Source: Nocardioides acrostichi (GTDB taxonomy: Bacteria > Actinomycetota > Actinomycetes > Propionibacteriales > Nocardioidaceae). Taken from it: 64,000 nt of DNA. The stretch lies in assembly GCF_015319165.1 (NCBI RefSeq), contig NZ_JADIVZ010000001.1, positions 682,001 through 746,000 of the forward strand, read 5' to 3'. Shown here piece after piece: positions 60,130 to 64,000 of the stretch (positions are counted from its first letter, which is position 1; every line of letters starts with the position of its first letter). The position numbers and the translations under genes are program-made. The notes beneath the pieces are model-generated. The model was not told the DNA's origin. It made no database searches and saw only the letters and a program-made list of their open reading frames with translations.

Positions 60130-61665
60130 ATGTCCCGCACCGTCATCCCCACCGCCCAGGACTTGGGCCAGCAGGCTTTCGAGGCCGCACGGCGCTGCGG
60201 CGTGGACGTGGCCGCCGTGGCCGGCGACGCGGCACACCGCTCGCCGGTCAACGGCCGCTCGCTCGGCGGCGTGCGGTGGGACGCCTCCAGCGCGGTCGAC
60301 GAGGCCGTGGCGCGGGCACAGGTCGCCTACCGCCAGTGGCGCTCGGTCCCGGCGCCGGCGCGTGGTGCGGTCGTCAAGCGCCTGGGCGAGCTCCTCGCCG
60401 AGCACAAGGAGGATCTGGCCGCGCTGGTGAGCTACGAGGTCGGCAAGATCACCTCCGAGGCGCTCGGTGAGGTCCAGGAGATGATCGACATCTGCGACTT
60501 CGCGCTGGGTCTGTCGCGCCAGCTCTACGGACGCACCTCGGTCTCCGAACGCCCGGGTCACCGCCTGATGGAGACCTGGCACCCGCTGGGTGTCGTGGGT
60601 GTCATCAGCGCCTTCAACTTTCCGGTCGCCGTCTGGTCCTGGAACACCGCGATCGCGCTGGTGTGCGGTGACACGGTCGTCTGGAAGCCGTCGGAGCAGG
60701 CACCGCTGTGCGCGTGGGCGAGCGCGGGTCTGCTCCGGCGTGCGCTCGAGGAGTGCGGGGCCCCCGTCGACGTGTCGCAGGTCGTCGTGGGCGGCCCCGA
60801 CGTCGGCGAGGCACTCGTCGACCACCCGGGCGTGGCGCTGGTCAGCGCGACCGGCTCGACCCGGATGGGGCGCTCCGTGGGCCCCCGCGTCGCCAACCGG
60901 TTCGGGCGCTCGCTGCTCGAGCTCGGCGGCAACAACGCGGCGATCGTGGCCCCGTCGGCGGATCTGGACCTGACCCTGCGCGGCATCGTGTTCAGCGCCG
61001 CCGGCACCGCCGGGCAGCGGTGCACCACGATGCGCCGCGTCATCATGCACACGTCGGTGGCGCAGGAGCTGACCGAGCGTCTCGTCGAGGCCTACGGCCG
61101 ACTGCCGATCGGCAACCCGATGACCCAGGGAACCCTGGTCGGGCCTCTGATCCACCAGCAGGCGCATGACGCCATGCGAGCCGCCCTGGCCAAGGCCGCC
61201 GAGCAGGGCGGGAGTTTGGTCGCGGGCGGCGAGCGGGTGCTCGCGGAGGCTGCCCCCGACGCCTTCTACGTCCAGCCGGCGATCGTCACCATGCCCGGGC
61301 AAAGCGACATCGTCCGCGCCGAGACCTTCGCGCCGCTGCTCTACGTGATGACCTACGACGACTTCGACGAGGCCATCGCCCTCAATAACGACGTACCGCA
61401 GGGGCTGTCGTCCTCGCTGTTCACCCGGGACCAGGCCGAGGCCGAGGTCTTCGTGTCGGCCGACGGCTCCGACTGCGGCATCGTCAACGTCAACATCGGC
61501 ACCTCGGGGGCCGAGATCGGCGGCGCGTTCGGCGGCGAGAAGGAGACCGGTGGAGGGCGGGAGTCGGGCTCGGACGCCTGGCGCGCGTACATGCGCCGGG
61601 CGACCAACACCGTCAACTACTCCGGCGAGCTCCCGTTGGCGCAGGGCGTCGACTTCTCGGTCTGA
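60130..61665 (+). CDS. amaB: AmaB-type aminoadipate semialdehyde dehydrogenase (ALDH7)
   Basis: This 511-residue ALDH7/antiquitin-type enzyme has SAFNFPVAVWSWNTAIALV, the cofactor region FSATGS-like VSATGSTRMGRSVG, ELGGNNAAIV, the catalytic cysteine GTAGQRCTTMRR and the AmaB hallmark C-terminus NIGTSGAEIGGAFGG, KETGGGRESGSDAW. Oxidises aminoadipate semialdehyde/piperideine-6-carboxylate to 2-aminoadipate. Preceded by CCCGAGGAGCACGAC as ribosome site. Neighbouring HglS and D2HGDH-like genes complete the route. Confidence 0.95.
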   Translation: MSRTVIPTAQDLGQQAFEAARRCGVDVAAVAGDAAHRSPVNGRSLGGVRWDASSAVDEAVARAQVAYRQWRSVPAPARGAVVKRLGELLAEHKEDLAALVSYEVGKITSEALGEVQEMIDICDFALGLSRQLYGRTSVSERPGHRLMETWHPLGVVGVISAFNFPVAVWSWNTAIALVCGDTVVWKPSEQAPLCAWASAGLLRRALEECGAPVDVSQVVVGGPDVGEALVDHPGVALVSATGSTRMGRSVGPRVANRFGRSLLELGGNNAAIVAPSADLDLTLRGIVFSAAGTAGQRCTTMRRVIMHTSVAQELTERLVEAYGRLPIGNPMTQGTLVGPLIHQQAHDAMRAALAKAAEQGGSLVAGGERVLAEAAPDAFYVQPAIVTMPGQSDIVRAETFAPLLYVMTYDDFDEAIALNNDVPQGLSSSLFTRDQAEAEVFVSADGSDCGIVNVNIGTSGAEIGGAFGGEKETGGGRESGSDAWRAYMRRATNTVNYSGELPLAQGVDFSV

Positions 61666-61699
61666 GTCTGGCCCGCGCGCCCCGCAGGAGGAGTTCCCC

Positions 61700-64000
61700 G
61701 TGAGCAGGACAGCCGGGACCGCGCACCTGGCCGCCGAGCTGCGGCGGCGCGGAGTCGCCCGGGTGGACGCATCGCGCCTGGTCCGCGCGCTCTACTCCTC
61801 CGACGCCTCGCTCTACCGTGTCGTGCCCCAGGTCGTCGTCCGTGCCCAGCACGTCGACGAGCTGGTACTCGTGCACGAGGTCTCGCGCGACCTAGGGGTT
61901 CCCGTCACCCTCCGCGGGGCGGGAACCTCCATCGCCGGCAACGCCGTGGGGCCGGGCATCGTGATCGACACGCGCGACCTGCGCCGCATCGCCATCGATC
62001 CGGAGTCCCGCACCGCGCTCGTCGAACCCGGCGTGGTCCACGCCGACCTGCAGCGCGCGGCGGCGCCGCACGGGCTGCGGTTCGGCCCGGACCCGTCCAC
62101 GCACACCCGCTGCACGATCGGCGGGATGATCGGCAACAACGCCTGCGGATCCCGAGCGCTCGGGTACGGCCGTACGGTCGACAACGTCGAGTCGCTCACG
62201 GTCCGGTTCGGGAACGGCGAGACCGCCTCGCTCGGTGCGGCGGCGACGGGATCCGCCACGGGATCCCGGCTCGTCGACCTCGCCGCCGAGCACCTCGCGC
62301 ACGTGCGCACCACCTTCGGGCGGTTCGGACGCCAGGTCAGCGGCTACGGCATGGAGCACCTGCTGCCGGAGAAGGGCCGCCGGGTCGAGCGGTTCCTGGT
62401 TGGCAGCGAGGGCACCCTCGCCACCGTCCTGGAGGCGACCGTCCGCCTGGTAGCCGACGAGCCGGGTCGCCTGCTGCTCGTCCTGGGCTACGACTCCATG
62501 GCGGAGGCCGCCGATGCCGTACCGCCGCTCCTCGCGACCGCCGGGGGCCGCATGATCGCCTGCGAGGGGCTCGACGCCAGGATCGTCGAGCTCGGCCGCA
62601 GCGCAGGCCGGGCGGTTCCACAGCTGCCTCGCGGCGGTGGCTGGCTGTTCGCGGAGGTCGCCGGCGCCGACGCCAGCGCCGTGGCCGACCGGCTCCGGGT
62701 CGCGTCTGGGGCCGCGTCGCACCGGCTGGTGACCGACCCGGGTGAGGCGGCAGCGCTCTGGAGGATCCGCGAGGACGGTGCCGGCCTGGCCGGTCGCTCG
62801 CTCCCGACCGCCGCGCACTCCGGGTGGGAGGACGCCGCGGTGCCACCCGAGCACCTCGGGGCGTGGCTGCGCGACTTCGAGGAACTCCTCGCCGACCACG
62901 ACCTGCGCGGCTACCCCTACGGCCACTTCGGCGACGGCTGCATCCACTGCCGCATCGACTTTCCCTTCGCGGCCGGCGACCCGGCGAGCGCCGAGGTCTT
63001 CCGGAGGTTCATGACGGCCTGCGCCGAGCGGCTCCGGCTGTACGGCGGGTCGCTGTCGGGCGAGCACGGTGACGGCCGGGTCCGCTCGGAGCTGCTGCCC
63101 ACCGTGTACGACGCGACGTCGCTCGCGCTGTTCGGCGCGGTCAAGGGGATCTGCGACCCGGACGGCCTGATGAACCCGGGCAACATCGTCGAGCCGGCGT
63201 CCATCACCGAGAATCTCCGCCCCACCCGCCCGGTGCGTGCTCCGGCGGTGCTCGGGTTGAACCTGCTCCACGACGGTGGAGATCTCGGTGCGGCGGTGCA
63301 CCGCTGCACCGGTGTCGGGAAGTGCGTCTCGCCGGCGACCTCCGGCGTCATGTGCCCGTCCTACCTGGCCACCCGGCAGGAGAAGGACTCCACGCGCGGC
63401 CGCGCCCGCGTCCTGCAGGAGGCCCTGGACGGAACCCTCGTCGACGGCCTGGCCGACGACGCGGTCCACGATGCGCTCGACCTGTGCCTGGCGTGCAAGG
63501 GCTGCGCGTCGGACTGTCCCACCGGTGTCGACATGGCCACCTACAAGTCCGAGGCGCTCTTCCAGAAGTACGACGCGCCCGGAGCCACCGCCCGCCGTCC
63601 GCGCTCCCATCTCATCCTGGGCCGCCTCCCGCTGTGGGCCCGGCTGATCCAGCCGGTCGCGCCAGTGGCCAACGCCACGCTCGCCCTGGGGCCGGTGGCC
63701 GCGGTCGCCAAGCGAGTGGCCGGCATCGATCAGCGGCGGGGCATCCCGCGGTTCGCCGACGTCTCCTTGCAGCGCTCGACGCAGAGCGCCTCGCTGGGGC
63801 AGGAAGCCCCGGACGTCTGGCTGTGGGCCGACTCGTTCACCGACCACTTCTCGACCGGGTCCGGTCACGCGGCCATCGCGTTCTTGGCCTCCCACGGGCT
63901 GACGGTGCGGGTCATCTCGAAGCGGGCGTGCTGCGGTCTCACCTGGATCACCACGGGCCAGCTCGACCGGGCCAGGGTCTTGATGCGCGAGAGCGTGGCG
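61700..64000 (+). CDS. FAD-linked D-2-hydroxyglutarate dehydrogenase-like with 2 [4Fe-4S] (3' truncated)
   Basis: The frame stays open from GTG 61700 (site GCAGGAGGAG) to the window end, 767 codons so far. The N-terminal FAD-binding domain (FAD_binding_4: VTLRGAGTSIAGNAVGPG; later GNNACGSRAL) is followed by the C-terminal oxidase part (GHFGDGCIHCRI, SGEHGDGRVRSE), then a GlpC-type [4Fe-4S] region with two cysteine clusters (CTGVGKCVSPATSGVMCPSY and CLACKGCASDCPTG). This fused form is typical of D-2-hydroxyglutarate dehydrogenases such as YdiJ. It would oxidise the D-2-hydroxyglutarate made by HglS to 2-oxoglutarate. Confidence 0.9.
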   Translation, partial: MSRTAGTAHLAAELRRRGVARVDASRLVRALYSSDASLYRVVPQVVVRAQHVDELVLVHEVSRDLGVPVTLRGAGTSIAGNAVGPGIVIDTRDLRRIAIDPESRTALVEPGVVHADLQRAAAPHGLRFGPDPSTHTRCTIGGMIGNNACGSRALGYGRTVDNVESLTVRFGNGETASLGAAATGSATGSRLVDLAAEHLAHVRTTFGRFGRQVSGYGMEHLLPEKGRRVERFLVGSEGTLATVLEATVRLVADEPGRLLLVLGYDSMAEAADAVPPLLATAGGRMIACEGLDARIVELGRSAGRAVPQLPRGGGWLFAEVAGADASAVADRLRVASGAASHRLVTDPGEAAALWRIREDGAGLAGRSLPTAAHSGWEDAAVPPEHLGAWLRDFEELLADHDLRGYPYGHFGDGCIHCRIDFPFAAGDPASAEVFRRFMTACAERLRLYGGSLSGEHGDGRVRSELLPTVYDATSLALFGAVKGICDPDGLMNPGNIVEPASITENLRPTRPVRAPAVLGLNLLHDGGDLGAAVHRCTGVGKCVSPATSGVMCPSYLATRQEKDSTRGRARVLQEALDGTLVDGLADDAVHDALDLCLACKGCASDCPTGVDMATYKSEALFQKYDAPGATARRPRSHLILGRLPLWARLIQPVAPVANATLALGPVAAVAKRVAGIDQRRGIPRFADVSLQRSTQSASLGQEAPDVWLWADSFTDHFSTGSGHAAIAFLASHGLTVRVISKRACCGLTWITTGQLDRARVLMRESVA

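Noticed and set aside
1..64000. CRISPR arrays
   Set aside because: No series of short repeats with unique spacers was seen; the repeats at 10.5-11.0 kb are palindromic intergenic elements.

Overview
This is a high-GC actinobacterial chromosome segment. The gene order adnB - nudC - mrx1 - uvrD2 - whiB7 - E1-like protein - DUF2342 metalloprotease - PDZ/S16 protease - PPA1309 - UPF0182 matches the conserved locus known from Mycobacterium (Rv3201c to Rv3193c region). The WhiB protein, the UvrD2 with C4+HRDC tail, the GTG/TTG starts and the repeat style fit Propionibacteriales (Nocardioidaceae-like). That placement is an inference; no 16S gene is present.

Layout. (1) 1-18600 is the conserved core. 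It holds DNA repair and redox genes (AdnB, NudC, mycoredoxin, UvrD2), then whiB7 behind a long leader with a WhiB7-type promoter, a 74-codon upstream ORF and an attenuator hairpin. Next come a tandem pair of 54-residue paralogues, several small zinc-ribbon proteins, an E1-like TOMM-type protein, enoyl-CoA hydratase, PHP hydrolase, a DUF45 peptidase, a block of palindromic intergenic repeats, NUDIX, DUF2342, MoaE, the S16 protease, PPA1309 and UPF0182. (2) 18683-28036 is an integrated defence island. An initiator tRNA-Met gene is followed about 9.3 kb later by an exact 37-bp copy of its 3' end. Between them lie a complete four-gene Wadjet (JetABCD) operon of the DUF2397/DUF2398/SMC-like/DUF2399 type and a DUF433-PIN toxin-antitoxin pair. 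Just outside the right repeat are decayed integrase, Abi and IS3 fragments.

(3) 29337-42106 is a GntR-controlled catabolic island. It encodes a BMP-type ABC importer (lipoprotein, tandem ATPase, two permeases) followed by nine mostly overlapping enzyme genes: amidohydrolase, bicupin, PEBP, flavin monooxygenase, MBL hydrolase, CMD-like, beta-hydroxyacid dehydrogenase and aldehyde dehydrogenase. The substrate is unknown; a cyclic or heteroaromatic compound is likely. (4) 42653-45940 is an accessory stretch with a two-gene nuclease-fold pair (PGN_0703-family endonuclease plus a second PD-(D/E)XK-like protein), a membrane protein and a broken HTH/nucleotidyltransferase antitoxin gene.

(5) 46087-64000 is an amino-acid catabolic region. 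It has an Old-Yellow-Enzyme-type oxidoreductase, a DadA-like dehydrogenase, a GntR regulator with a shared 12-bp operator, an ornithine-cyclodeaminase/ketimine-reductase family protein, an alpha/beta hydrolase, an amino-acid permease, two tandem Glu/Leu/Phe/Val dehydrogenases, HglS (2-oxoadipate dioxygenase/decarboxylase), a LysR regulator, a pipecolate/sarcosine-oxidase-like flavoprotein, an AmaB-type aldehyde dehydrogenase and a D-2-hydroxyglutarate dehydrogenase-like FAD/Fe-S protein that runs off the window. Together these outline a nearly complete D-lysine / L-pipecolate to 2-oxoglutarate route.

The two most notable items are the Wadjet island in tRNA-fMet and the nuclease-fold pair, which may be an undescribed restriction or defence module.
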